From assembly GCF_000429085.1 (NCBI RefSeq), contig NZ_AUBE01000015.1:62001-126000 (forward strand): a stretch of 64,000 nucleotides of DNA, written 5' to 3'. Positions 32,759 to 40,922 of the stretch are shown here, piece by piece. Numbering within the stretch: the stretch's first letter is position 1; every line of letters begins with the position of its first letter. The notes below the pieces were generated by a model that made no database searches, was not told the DNA's origin, and worked only from the letters and a program-made list of their open reading frames with translations. The position numbers and the translations under genes were made by a program. This DNA is from Streptomyces flavidovirens DSM 40150. GTDB lineage: Bacteria; Actinomycetota; Actinomycetes; Streptomycetales; Streptomycetaceae.

Positions 32759-33427
32759 ATGGGGCAGAAGAGGGTGGCAGGGGTGAGCAGACGGGCGCTG
32801 TTCATCGGGGGCGGGGCGGCCGTCGTGGGCGGTACGGCGGCCCTGTTCGGGGAGGAGTTGTCCCGGCTGTGGTGGCTCGTGCCGGGCATCGACAAGCAGC
32901 GGGTGGAGGGAGAGGTGGATCACAAGGGGGCCCAGTGGGTGGCCGCGTCGGCAGCGAATCTGCGGACCGCCGACCGGCCCGCCGACTACACCATCGACCG
33001 CATCGTGATCCACGTGACGCAGGGCAGCTTCGCGTCGGCCGTGCGCGTCTTCAAGAGCCCGCTGCACGCGGCCGCCGCGCACTACATAGTGCGCGCGAAG
33101 GACGGCCACATCACGCAGATGGCGCGGGAGCTCGATGTGGCCTACCACGCCGGGAACCGCTCGTACAACGAACGCTCCGTCGGCATCGAGCACGAGGGTT
33201 TCGTCGACCGGCCGGAGGACTTCACCGACGTCATGTACGCGTCGTCGGCGCGCCTCGCCGCGGGGATCTGCCGGCGGTACGAGATACCCGCCGACCGGGA
33301 GCACATCATCGGCCACGTCGAGATTCCGGGCACCGACCACACGGACCCCGGCCCGCACTGGGACTGGCCCCGCTACCTCCGGCTCGTACAGAAGGAGCTG
33401 GCCGGCGGCCCGCCCGCCAAGGCGTAG
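32759..33427 (+). CDS. Tat-exported N-acetylmuramoyl-L-alanine amidase (Amidase_2)
   Basis: 222 residues. A twin-arginine signal (VSRRALFIGGGAAVVGGTAALF) is followed by the Amidase_2/PGRP domain. Zinc-ligand regions are in IDRIVIHVTQGSF (first His, about residue 86) and HVEIPGTDHTDPGPHWDW (second His, about 196; downstream Asp). GNRSYNERSVGIEHEG is the central conserved core. It should cleave the bond between muramic acid and the stem peptide outside the membrane. The ATG at 32759 was chosen (AAAGGG just upstream); GTG codons eight residues on are possible. It is divergent from mnmA (54 bases) and convergent with the desulfurase gene (12 bases). Confidence 0.92.
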   Translation: MGQKRVAGVSRRALFIGGGAAVVGGTAALFGEELSRLWWLVPGIDKQRVEGEVDHKGAQWVAASAANLRTADRPADYTIDRIVIHVTQGSFASAVRVFKSPLHAAAAHYIVRAKDGHITQMARELDVAYHAGNRSYNERSVGIEHEGFVDRPEDFTDVMYASSARLAAGICRRYEIPADREHIIGHVEIPGTDHTDPGPHWDWPRYLRLVQKELAGGPPAKA

Positions 33428-33439
33428 TCCTTCAGCGGA

Positions 33440-34609
33440 TCAGACCAGTCCGGCCGTACGCGCCCGTTCCACCGCCGGGCCGATCGCCTCCGCCACTGCC
33501 GCCACGTCGTCGGCCGTGGAGGTGTGCCCGAACGAGAAGCGCAATGTGCCGCGCGCGAGGTCCGGGTCGGTTCCGGTGGCCAGCACGACATGGCTGGGCT
33601 GGGCGACTCCGGCCGTACAGGCGGATCCGGTGGAGCATTCGATGCCCTGCGCGTCGAGGAGCAGGAGCAGGGAGTCGCCCTCGCAGCCGGGGAAGGTGAA
33701 GTGGGCGTTGGCGGGCAGCCGGCCGGCCGGGGACGGGTCGCCACCGAGGACCGCCTCGGGAACAGCGGCGCGTACGGCCGCGACCAGGTCGTCGCGCAGG
33801 CCGCCGATCTCGCGCGCGAACCACTCGCGCCGCTCGGCCGCGATCCGGCCCGCCACCGCGAAGGCGGCGATGGCCGGGGCGTCGAGGGTGCCGGAGCGCA
33901 CGTGCCGCTCCTGGCCGCCGCCGTGCAGCACGGGGACGGGGGTGTACTCGCGGCCGAGCAGCAGCGCGCCGATGCCGTACGGGCCGCCGATCTTGTGCCC
34001 CGAGACGGTCATCGCGGCCAGCCCGGAGGCGGCGAAGTCGACGTCGAGCTGGCCGAAGGCCTGTACCGCGTCGGCGTGCAGCGGTACGCCGAACTCGCCT
34101 GCCACGTCGGCCAGTTCGCGGACCGGCATGACGGTGCCGATCTCGTTGTTGGCCCACATCACGGTGGCCATGGCGACATCGGAGGGATCGCGCTCGATGG
34201 CCTCGCGCAGCGCCGCCGGGTGCACCCTGCCGTACGAGTCGACCGGCAGGTACTCGACGGTCGCGCCCTCGTGTTCGCCCAGCCAGTGGACGGCGTCCAG
34301 CACGGCGTGGTGCTCGACAGGGCTGGCCAGGACGCGGGTTCTGCGCGGGTCTGCGTCGCGCCGCGCCCAGTACAGGCCCTTCACGGCGAGGTTGTCGGCC
34401 TCGGTGCCGCCGGCGGTGAAGACCACCTCGCTCGGCCGGGCGCCGAGGGACTCGGCGAGCATCTCGCGGGCCTCCTCGACGGTACGCCGCGCCCATCGGC
34501 CGGCGGCGTGCAGGGACGACGCGTTGCCGGTGACGGCGAGCTGGGCGGTCATCGCCCCGACCGCTTCCGGAAGCATCGGGGTGGTCGCGGCGTGGTCGAG
34601 GTAAGCCAT
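33440..34609 (-). CDS. Cysteine desulfurase (NifS/IscS family)
   Basis: 389 residues. A PLP enzyme that takes sulfur from cysteine. Signatures: MAYLDHAATTPMLPEAV at the start, GTEADNLAV near residue 70, SPVEHHAVL (His stacking on PLP), MWANNEIGTVMP, the PLP Lys in SGHKIGGPYGIG (about 200), and the persulfide-forming Cys in ECSTGSACTAG (about 322). The short loop around the active Cys suits IscS/NifS class I enzymes. Context beside mnmA suggests it supplies sulfur for tRNA thiolation; it could also serve Fe-S assembly. Confidence 0.95.
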   Translation of the reverse strand: MAYLDHAATTPMLPEAVGAMTAQLAVTGNASSLHAAGRWARRTVEEAREMLAESLGARPSEVVFTAGGTEADNLAVKGLYWARRDADPRRTRVLASPVEHHAVLDAVHWLGEHEGATVEYLPVDSYGRVHPAALREAIERDPSDVAMATVMWANNEIGTVMPVRELADVAGEFGVPLHADAVQAFGQLDVDFAASGLAAMTVSGHKIGGPYGIGALLLGREYTPVPVLHGGGQERHVRSGTLDAPAIAAFAVAGRIAAERREWFAREIGGLRDDLVAAVRAAVPEAVLGGDPSPAGRLPANAHFTFPGCEGDSLLLLLDAQGIECSTGSACTAGVAQPSHVVLATGTDPDLARGTLRFSFGHTSTADDVAAVAEAIGPAVERARTAGLV

Positions 34610-34687
34610 GGTGCACTCGATTCTACGAGTCCCCCGGCTCCCCCCGGTCCCGCCCTCGCTCCCCCGCCGGCATTCACCCGCGTCCGG

Positions 34688-34966
34688 TCAGCCGCCGAAG
34701 GTCCAGGACACGGTGTGGACGGCCGAGGCGAGGACGGCGAGCACCACCAGGTCGGCCACACCGAGGCCGAGGCCGAGCAGCGCCCTGCCCCGGCGTGCGG
34801 TGCCCCGCCACAGGGCCATGGAGGCCAGGACGACGGCGATGGGGCCGAGGAAGATGTTGAAGACGAGCAGTCCGACGAGGCCGAGCACGAACGAGGCGAC
34901 GGCCATGCCGTCGGCGTCCCGCGTGCCGGTGCGGGCGCGTGCGGATGCGGATGCGGTGAACTCCAT
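34688..34966 (-). CDS. DUF4190-type small membrane protein
   Basis: 92 residues. After a short hydrophilic Ala/Arg segment, the DUF4190 pattern DGMAVASFVLGLVGLLVFNI (first helix), ALWRGTARRGRALLGLGLGV, then a second helix to the end. ATG chosen; its AAGGAG ribosome site overlaps the stop codon of the 54-residue gene upstream, so translation is likely coupled. Function unknown. Divergent (with its partner) from a TetR gene. Confidence 0.85.
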   Translation of the reverse strand: MEFTASASARARTGTRDADGMAVASFVLGLVGLLVFNIFLGPIAVVLASMALWRGTARRGRALLGLGLGVADLVVLAVLASAVHTVSWTFGG

Positions 34967-34973
34967 GGCGCGG

Positions 34974-35138
34974 TCAGCTCCTTCGGGTGGACCGTCGCGC
35001 GTGACGCTCACGGGCGGCGAAGACGAGCAGCCAGACGCCGATGAGCGCGGCGGCGGCCAGGGACACCGGGACCGGAACATGCGCCACCGAGCCCATCAGC
35101 ACCCCCAGCAACATGAGTGCCGCTACGAGGACCAACAC
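34974..35138 (-). CDS. Very small membrane protein, coupled to the DUF4190 gene
   Basis: A 54-residue frame with a GTG start and a strong GGAGGGG site about seven bases upstream: MLVLVAALMLLGVLMGSVAH, then PVPVSLAAAALIGVWLLVFA and a basic tail ending RRSTRRS. Two hydrophobic helices with a positively charged C-terminus suggest a hairpin membrane protein with its tail in the cytoplasm. Its stop lies inside the ribosome site region of the DUF4190 gene, seven bases before that ATG. Codon use is typical for this genome. No family recognised. Confidence 0.78.
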   Translation of the reverse strand: MLVLVAALMLLGVLMGSVAHVPVPVSLAAAALIGVWLLVFAARERHARRSTRRS

Positions 35139-35162
35139 GTGAACCCCTCCTGAGAGTACGGC

Positions 35163-35230
35163 TGTTCACTGACTATCCAGTCTAGGACTCACCCCGCGGT
35201 TCCCCGCAACAGAGAACAGTTGTTTACTGA
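35163..35230. promoter_or_regulatory. Putative TetR operator in the divergent promoter region
   Basis: GAGAACA-GT-TGTTTAC (35212-35227) is an imperfect palindrome. TGTTTACTGA (35221-35230), its right half extended, is repeated as TGTTCACTGA at 35163-35172. One copy lies just before the TetR start and the other near the promoter of the divergent small membrane genes. This is the arrangement expected for autoregulation plus control of the neighbours. Confidence 0.55.
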
Positions 35231-35235
35231 ATGTC

Positions 35236-35862
35236 ATGAGTCACACCGTCGGCGTCCGCGAGGCCCAGAAACAGAAGACCCGCAAGGCCCTCATGGAAGC
35301 GGCCCTCGTCCTCCTTGAGGGCCAGAGCCTGAGCAGCCTCGGTCTGCGCGAGGTCACCCGCGCCGTCGGCGTCGCCCCGACCGCCTTCTACCGGCACTTC
35401 CGCGACACGGCCGATCTCGGCGTCGCACTCGTCGACGAGGCGCTCGGCAGCCTGCACGCGGTGATCCGCGCGACCCTCACCGCGACCGGCGACAGCGCCG
35501 GGCGCATCGACAGCACGGTCGGCCTCATCGCCCGCCACGTCCACGCGCACCCCGCCCACATCCGCTTCATCACCCGCGAACGCCACGGCGGCGTGGAGCG
35601 GGTACGCACCGCGATAGGCGAGCAACTACGCCTGTTCGCCGACGAGGTGGCGGCCTGGCTCGCCACCCAGCCGGACTGCGCGGCCTGGAGCGAGGACGAC
35701 CGGCGGATGCTCGCGCATGTCTACGTCGACCACATGGTGATGACCGCGTCCGCGTTCCTGGAGGCCGAGTCGTACGGCGCGGAGCGCGTCGAGGCCGCCG
35801 CCTCCCTCGCCCGCCGCCAGCTGCGCCTGGTCAGCCTCGGCCGCCGCCACTGGCTGGACTGA
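35236..35862 (+). CDS. TetR-family regulator, FabR-like
   Basis: 208 residues. The N-terminal TetR helix-turn-helix is clear: TRKALMEAALVLLEGQSLSS then LREVTRAVGVAPTAFYRHFR (about 14-56). The C-terminal domain with FITRERHGG and AHVYVDHMVMTASAFLEAE resembles FabR-type regulators that respond to fatty acyl ligands; effector unconfirmed. No ribosome site is visible before the ATG. A palindrome overlapping its start region suggests autorepression, and a second half-site near the divergent genes suggests these are regulated too. Confidence 0.88.
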   Translation: MSHTVGVREAQKQKTRKALMEAALVLLEGQSLSSLGLREVTRAVGVAPTAFYRHFRDTADLGVALVDEALGSLHAVIRATLTATGDSAGRIDSTVGLIARHVHAHPAHIRFITRERHGGVERVRTAIGEQLRLFADEVAAWLATQPDCAAWSEDDRRMLAHVYVDHMVMTASAFLEAESYGAERVEAAASLARRQLRLVSLGRRHWLD

Positions 35863-35890
35863 CAGCCGGGGCGACCAGCCGCAGGGGCAC

Positions 35891-36736
35891 TCAGCCGCGC
35901 GGTGCCCGCGCCAGCTGCCGGGACTGGGCGACGAGCCGGTCCGCGCTGTCCCAGACCTCGGCGTCCTCCTCCAGGAAGCCGCCGGCGAGGTTGCGGGTGG
36001 TGATGGAGACACGCAGCGGGCCGGGGGCGGGCCGGCAGCGTATGTGGGTGGTGAGTTCGACGGTCGGCGTCCAGCCCTTGAGGCCCAGCTCGAACGAGGT
36101 CGGCGGCAGGGCGTCGACCGTGAGCAGCAGCGAGAGCGGGTCGGCGTCACGGCCGTCGGCGAGGCCGAACCAGCCGCGCATCTCGCCCTTGCCCGAGGGC
36201 GCGCCGACGGCCCAGCCGGCGGTGGCGGGGTCGAGCCGGATGTCGAGGCGCTCGGTGATGCCCGAGCTGCCGGGGATGACGGCGGACCCGGCGTCGTTGC
36301 CCAGGCAGTGCTCGTACGGCGGCATGACAGGCGGCTTCGCCGTGGTGCGTACGTCGTCGGGCAGGGCGTCCAGGTCGCCGTAGGAGGCGAGGACCCGGAT
36401 CCGCTCGACCTCGGTGCCGTCGTCGGCGTACTGGAAGAGGGACGCCTGGCCGGTGGAGAGGGTGCGTCCGCTGCGGACGGTCTGCGTACGGACGACTGCC
36501 TTGCCGGGTACGGACGGCGTCAGGTAGTGCGCCGAGACGGTGAACGGGTCCGGGTGCGGCAGGGCGTCGCGGAGTGCCCGGCCGAGCAGGGCGAGGAGGT
36601 AGCCGCCGTTGACGGCGTGGATGATCGTCCAGCCTGCGGAGAGTTCCGCGTCGTAGACGCCGGGTTCGCCCGATTCGCGCGGGGAGATCGCGGTGTCGCG
36701 GTCGAACTCGCTGTCCCCGATGGATGCCTGTGCCAT
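35891..36736 (-). CDS. Acyl-CoA thioesterase-like (double hotdog) protein
   Basis: 281 residues with two hotdog-like halves. The first has GWTIIHAVNGGYLLALLGRAL (about 34-54) and VSAHYLTPSVPGKAVV; the second has GLADGRDADPLSLLLTVDAL and TVELTTHIRCRPAPGPLRVS. This is the actinobacterial thioesterase-family form related to TesB-like enzymes that hydrolyse acyl-CoA. Substrate length unknown. It begins 37 bases after the TRIC channel gene, with an operator-like sequence (36760-36777) in the gap. Confidence 0.85.
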   Translation of the reverse strand: MAQASIGDSEFDRDTAISPRESGEPGVYDAELSAGWTIIHAVNGGYLLALLGRALRDALPHPDPFTVSAHYLTPSVPGKAVVRTQTVRSGRTLSTGQASLFQYADDGTEVERIRVLASYGDLDALPDDVRTTAKPPVMPPYEHCLGNDAGSAVIPGSSGITERLDIRLDPATAGWAVGAPSGKGEMRGWFGLADGRDADPLSLLLTVDALPPTSFELGLKGWTPTVELTTHIRCRPAPGPLRVSITTRNLAGGFLEEDAEVWDSADRLVAQSRQLARAPRG

Positions 36737-36773
36737 GGCATGCACGGTACACCGGCACATTACTAAGCGGTAG

Positions 36774-37448
36774 CTAAGTGGTGGCCTCGGATTGCTCCTC
36801 GGCCTTGGCCGAGCTCCGGTGCCAGGCGCGCGGCGCCCGCCAGTGGAAGTGCATGGCGAGCAATCGCAGCATGAAAGCGGTGACGACGGCGACGCCGCTG
36901 GTCAGCGCGTTCAGCGCGTCGAAGCGGATGCACAGGGCGACCATCGCGGCCCCGACGATCGCAGGGACGGCGTACAGATCGCGGTCCCAGCGCAGCAGCG
37001 AGGGCACCTCGTTGGCGAGGACGTCCCGCAGTACGCCGCCACCGACCGCGGTCGCCAGGCCCAGGGCCGCCGAAGCGGTCAGGCCGAGCCCGTAGTCGTA
37101 CGCCTTGGTGGTGCCGGTGACGCAGAAGAGCCCGAGCCCGGCGGCGTCGAAGGCGTTGACCCCGCCCTGGATGCGCTCGACCTCCGGGTGCAGGAAGAAG
37201 ACCAGGGCGGCCGCGATCAGCGGGGTGGTGAAGTACCCGAGGTCGGTGAAGGCGGCCGGCGGCACCGCGCCGATGATGAGGTCGCGGAACAGCCCTCCGC
37301 CCAGCGCGGTGACCTCTGCGAGCACCGCGATGCCGAAGACGTCGAAGTTCTTGCGCACGGCGAGCAGGGCGCCGGAGATCGCGAAGACGAAGATCCCGGC
37401 GAGGTCGAGCGAATGCTGGACGGAGGGCGTGAAGAGTTCCTGGAACAC
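36774..37448 (-). CDS. TRIC-type (UPF0126) trimeric intracellular cation channel homologue
   Basis: 224 residues with a GTG start and seven hydrophobic segments forming two repeated halves, each with the glycine-rich GG(G/V)xxRD motif: ALGGGLFRDLIIGAVPPAAF (about 48-67) and AVGGGVLRDVLANEVPSLL (about 135-153). DLAGIFVFAISGALLAVRKNFD is the family's N-terminal signature. Bacterial members form potassium-permeable homotrimeric channels. Its stop is close to the thioesterase start on the same strand. Confidence 0.92.
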   Translation of the reverse strand: MFQELFTPSVQHSLDLAGIFVFAISGALLAVRKNFDVFGIAVLAEVTALGGGLFRDLIIGAVPPAAFTDLGYFTTPLIAAALVFFLHPEVERIQGGVNAFDAAGLGLFCVTGTTKAYDYGLGLTASAALGLATAVGGGVLRDVLANEVPSLLRWDRDLYAVPAIVGAAMVALCIRFDALNALTSGVAVVTAFMLRLLAMHFHWRAPRAWHRSSAKAEEQSEATT

Positions 37449-37466
37449 CGGGCAATTGTGCCGGTT

Positions 37467-38672
37467 CTATTCCTTGCTGCTGTCCTCCGTGCCCGCGGGC
37501 GCGGTTCCCCCGCTTTCGGCAGTCCCCGCCCCCGCCGCCGGCGGCGTGACGTCGACGATCGCGATCGCCTCACGCGCCGTCTCCAGCACCGCCGACGATT
37601 GAGGCGCCTGGTCGGGCGCGTTCTCCGCGTGATGGCAGGCCACCTGGTGGCCGGTCTTCAGGGCCGTCAGCACCGGCTCGCGCGTCGTGCAGATGTCCGT
37701 CGCCTTCCAGCACCGCGTGTGGAAGCGGCACCCCGAGGGCGGCGAGATCGGCGAGGGCACATCGCCCTTGAGCAGGATGCGCTCGCGCTTGTGCTTGCTG
37801 CGCGGGTCGGGCACCGGGACGGCCGACAGCAGCGCCTTGGAGTACGGGTGCATGGGCGACTCGTACAGCGCCTTGCGGTCCGCCAGCTCGACGATCTTGC
37901 CGAGGTACATCACGGCGATGCGGTCCGAGACGTGCCGGATGACCGAGAGGTCGTGCGCGATGATCACGTACGTGAGGCCGAGCTCGTCCTGGAGGTCGTC
38001 CAGCAGGTTCACCACCTGCGCCTGGATCGACACGTCCAGGGCCGACACCGGCTCGTCGGCGACGACCAGCTTCGGCTTGAGCGCGAGCGCCCGCGCGATG
38101 CCGATGCGCTGGCGCTGCCCGCCCGAGAACTCGTGCGGATAGCGGTTGTAGTGCTCCGGGTTGAGACCCACCAGCTCCAGCAGCCGCTGGACCTCCCGCT
38201 TCACCCCGCCCTCGGGCGTGATGTTCTGCAGCTTGAAGGGGGCGCTGATGATCGTGCCGACCGTGTGACGCGGGTTCAGCGAGGAGTACGGGTCCTGGAA
38301 GATCATCTGTACGTCGCGCCGCAGCGGACGCATCTGCCCGGTGCCGAGGTGGGTGATGTCCCGGCCCTCGAACTCGATCTTCCCCTTGGTCGGTTCCAGC
38401 AGCCGCGTGATCAGCCGGCCCATGGTCGACTTGCCGCAGCCCGACTCGCCCACCACGCCGAGGGTCTCCCCCGGCCGTACGTCGAAGTCGAGGCCGTCGA
38501 CGGCCTGGACCGCGCCGACCTGGCGCTGGAGGACGCCCTTCTTGATGGGGAAGTGCTTCACCAGGCCGCTGACCCTGAGCAGGGGCTCGGGTGAAGGGGA
38601 AGGGGAAGAAGGGGAAGGCGAAGAGGATGCCTGCTCCGGGATCGTCACTTCAGGATCCTTCGTCTCGCTCAC
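37467..38672 (-). CDS. oppF: Oligopeptide ABC transporter ATP-binding protein (OppF type)
   Basis: 401 residues with a GTG start overlapping the oppD stop (GTGA). A Ser/Pro-rich low-complexity linker (about residues 15-30) precedes the nucleotide-binding domain: Walker A GESGCGKST (about 80), signature SGGQRQRIGIARALALKPK, Walker B KLVVADEPVSALD, H-loop YVIIAHDLS. The C-terminal oligopeptide/dipeptide extension with CRFHTRCW and CTTREP cysteines is typical of OppD/F. The tail after this (about 60 residues of Ala/Pro/Gly) is variable. Last gene of the opp operon. Confidence 0.93.
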   Translation of the reverse strand: MSETKDPEVTIPEQASSSPSPSSPSPSPEPLLRVSGLVKHFPIKKGVLQRQVGAVQAVDGLDFDVRPGETLGVVGESGCGKSTMGRLITRLLEPTKGKIEFEGRDITHLGTGQMRPLRRDVQMIFQDPYSSLNPRHTVGTIISAPFKLQNITPEGGVKREVQRLLELVGLNPEHYNRYPHEFSGGQRQRIGIARALALKPKLVVADEPVSALDVSIQAQVVNLLDDLQDELGLTYVIIAHDLSVIRHVSDRIAVMYLGKIVELADRKALYESPMHPYSKALLSAVPVPDPRSKHKRERILLKGDVPSPISPPSGCRFHTRCWKATDICTTREPVLTALKTGHQVACHHAENAPDQAPQSSAVLETAREAIAIVDVTPPAAGAGTAESGGTAPAGTEDSSKE

Positions 38673-39811
38673 AGCTTCGGCGCAATCTCTTCGGTCCAGA
38701 TCCGCGTCCGGTCCTCGGCCGCCATATGGCAGGCGGAGTAGTGCCGTTCGGCTTCCTGTCCGGGCAGCACCTTGAGTTCCGGCCGCTCGGTGCGGGTGAT
38801 CCCGCCCTTGGGCACGTCCGCGTACGGGCAGCGCGGGTGGAACGCGCAGCCGCTCGGGATGTTGATCAGGCTGGGCGGCGAGCCCTTGACCGGGATGAGG
38901 CGCTCGGTCTGGTCGCGGTCGATGCGCGGCATCGAGCCCAGCAGGCCCCAGGTGTACGGGTGCTGGGGCTCGTAGAAGACCTTCTCGGCGGGACCGCGCT
39001 CCACGCACCGGCCGCCGTACATCACGAGGATGTCGTCGGCCAGCTCGGCGACGACGCCCAGGTCGTGCGTGATGACGATGACGGCCGAGCCGAACTCCTT
39101 CTGCAGATCCCGGATCAGGTCCAGGATCTGCGCCTGGACGGTGACGTCCAGGGCGGTGGTCGGCTCGTCCGCGATGAGCAGCTCGGGGTTGTTGACGAGC
39201 GCCATCGCGATCATCGCGCGCTGGCGCATGCCGCCGGAGAACTCGTGCGGGTAGCCGTCGAACCGTTTGTCGGGCTGCGGGATGCCGACCCGGTCCAGCA
39301 GTTCGATCGCGCGCCGCTTGGCGGCCTTCTTGTCGACCTTGTTGTGGATGCGGTACGCCTCCACGATCTGGTGGCCGATCGTGTAGTACGGGTGCAGTGC
39401 GGACAGCGGGTCCTGGAAGATCATCGAGATCTCGCGGCCGCGCAGCTTGCGTACGTCGTCGGGGTCGGCGGACAGCAGTTCCTTGCCGTCCAGCCAGATC
39501 TCGCCGGAGATCTGGGCCTTGCGCCGGCCGTACTGGCCGACGGTGTGCAGGCCCATGATGCCGAGCGAGGTCACCGACTTGCCGGAGCCGGACTCGCCCA
39601 CGATGCCGAGGGTCTTGCCCTTCTCCAGTTGGAAGGAGAGGCCGTCCACCGACTTGACGAGACCGTCGTCGGTGGGGAAGTGCACCTTGAGGTCGCGGAC
39701 GTCGAGGAAGGCATCCGGCTGCGGGGAGCCGGAGCGTACGGGCTCCCCGACCGCACCGGTCTTCGTCAAGGGGGCTCCGGGGGCCTCCTCCGGGACAGGC
39801 ACAGTGGTCAC
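38669..39811 (-). CDS. oppD: Oligopeptide ABC transporter ATP-binding protein (OppD type)
   Basis: 380 residues with a GTG start overlapping the oppB stop by four bases. Walker A GESGSGKSV (about 75), signature SGGMRQRAMIAMALVNNPE, Walker B LLIADEPTTALD, H-loop VIVITHDLG. The C-terminal extension has the CAFHPRCPYA cluster that binds an Fe-S centre in some characterised dipeptide-transporter ATPases. Pairs with OppF as the heterodimeric motor. Confidence 0.94.
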   Translation of the reverse strand: MTTVPVPEEAPGAPLTKTGAVGEPVRSGSPQPDAFLDVRDLKVHFPTDDGLVKSVDGLSFQLEKGKTLGIVGESGSGKSVTSLGIMGLHTVGQYGRRKAQISGEIWLDGKELLSADPDDVRKLRGREISMIFQDPLSALHPYYTIGHQIVEAYRIHNKVDKKAAKRRAIELLDRVGIPQPDKRFDGYPHEFSGGMRQRAMIAMALVNNPELLIADEPTTALDVTVQAQILDLIRDLQKEFGSAVIVITHDLGVVAELADDILVMYGGRCVERGPAEKVFYEPQHPYTWGLLGSMPRIDRDQTERLIPVKGSPPSLINIPSGCAFHPRCPYADVPKGGITRTERPELKVLPGQEAERHYSACHMAAEDRTRIWTEEIAPKL

Positions 39812-40806
39812 GAGAGCCTCACTCGGGGGTCGATCACGGAGTACAGGATGTCCACGACGAGGTTCGCGAGCACCACGGCGGCGGCGGCGATGAGCGTGAC
39901 ACCGAGGATCAGCGGAAGGTCGAAGTCACCGATCGCCTTGACCGCCGCCTGGCCGAGGCCGGGGAGGCTGAAGGCGGTTTCGGTGAGGATCGCACCGCCG
40001 ACCAGGGCACCGAGGTCCATGCCGAGGATGGTGAGGATCGGCGTCATCGTGGAGCGCAGGGCGTGCTTGCCGACGACGACCGGTTCGCTCAGGCCCTTGG
40101 CGCGGGCGGTACGGATGTAGTCCTCGCCCAGGACCTCCAGCATGGTGGCGCGGGTGAGCCGGGCGTACATCGCGGCGTACAGGAAGGCGAGGGTCACCCA
40201 CGGGAGCACCAGGCCGCTGAACCAGCCGAGCGGGTCCTGCGCGATGTCCACGTACTCGGCGTCGAACCAGCCGAGCTGGGTGCGGAAGACCGCCAGGGAG
40301 AGCAGCGCGGTGAAGTAGATCGGCAGCGACACACCGGCCAACGCGATGGTCATCGCCGTACGGTCGATCGCCGTACCCCGCTTGAGTGCGGAGATGATGC
40401 CGGTGGTGACACCGACGATGACCCACAGCACGCACGCGCCGGCCGCCAGCGACAGCGTCACGGGGAGCCGCTCGGTGAGTACGGGCCAGATCTCCTGCTC
40501 CGTACGGAAGGAGTAGCCGAAGCAGGGCGCGTCGCAGTGGAACGACGAGCCGCCGCCGGTGTAGTCACGGCCGACGAAGATTCCGCTGATGAAGTTCCAG
40601 AACTGCACCAGGATGGGATCGCCGAGGCCGAGCTTCTCCCGGACGCCTTCGACCGCGCCTGGGTCCGCCTGCTTGCCGATGAACATCGCGGCGGGGTCGC
40701 TGCCGGTCAGTTTCGGGATGACGTAGAAGATGCCGAAGGTCACGAGAGTGACCACGAGCAGCATCACGACGACGGCGGTCAGCCGCCTGATGAGGTATGC
40801 GAGCAC
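39808..40806 (-). CDS. oppB: Oligopeptide ABC transporter permease (OppB type)
   Basis: 332 residues, start GTG at LAYLIRRLTAVVVMLLVVT. Six membrane segments, first at about 8-30; the EAA loop is in YIRTARAKGLSEPVVVGKHA (about 240-259) and FSLPGLGQAAVKAI follows near the end. A loop with a Cys pair (CDAPCFG) lies after TM1. The chosen start has a weak ribosome site; a GTG 19 codons earlier would lie in the hairpin region and is less likely. Permease half of the transporter with OppC. Confidence 0.93.
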   Translation of the reverse strand: MLAYLIRRLTAVVVMLLVVTLVTFGIFYVIPKLTGSDPAAMFIGKQADPGAVEGVREKLGLGDPILVQFWNFISGIFVGRDYTGGGSSFHCDAPCFGYSFRTEQEIWPVLTERLPVTLSLAAGACVLWVIVGVTTGIISALKRGTAIDRTAMTIALAGVSLPIYFTALLSLAVFRTQLGWFDAEYVDIAQDPLGWFSGLVLPWVTLAFLYAAMYARLTRATMLEVLGEDYIRTARAKGLSEPVVVGKHALRSTMTPILTILGMDLGALVGGAILTETAFSLPGLGQAAVKAIGDFDLPLILGVTLIAAAAVVLANLVVDILYSVIDPRVRLS

Positions 40807-40821
40807 TACGGTCGGCCCGGC

Positions 40822-40859
40822 GGCGGCCCGGAAGTCCGGTGAGGGACTGCCGGGCCGCC
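40822..40859 (-). terminator. Strong hairpin between oppA and oppB
   Basis: GGCGGCCCGG (40822-40831) pairs with CCGGGCCGCC (40850-40859), and an inner GTCC/GGAC extends the stem. It sits in the 116-bp gap after oppA, just before oppB. It may act as a partial terminator or 3-prime stabiliser, giving more binding protein than permease. Confidence 0.7.
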
Positions 40860-40922
40860 GCACGCGGCCATCACCTGCCCTTCGGGCTTAGCGGCGGGTG
40901 TGCCGGCGGAGCGAACGGACGG

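Noticed and set aside
36792..38594. 600-codon plus-strand frame opposite the TRIC and oppF genes
   Set aside because: Spans two clearly recognised genes and is only their shadow.
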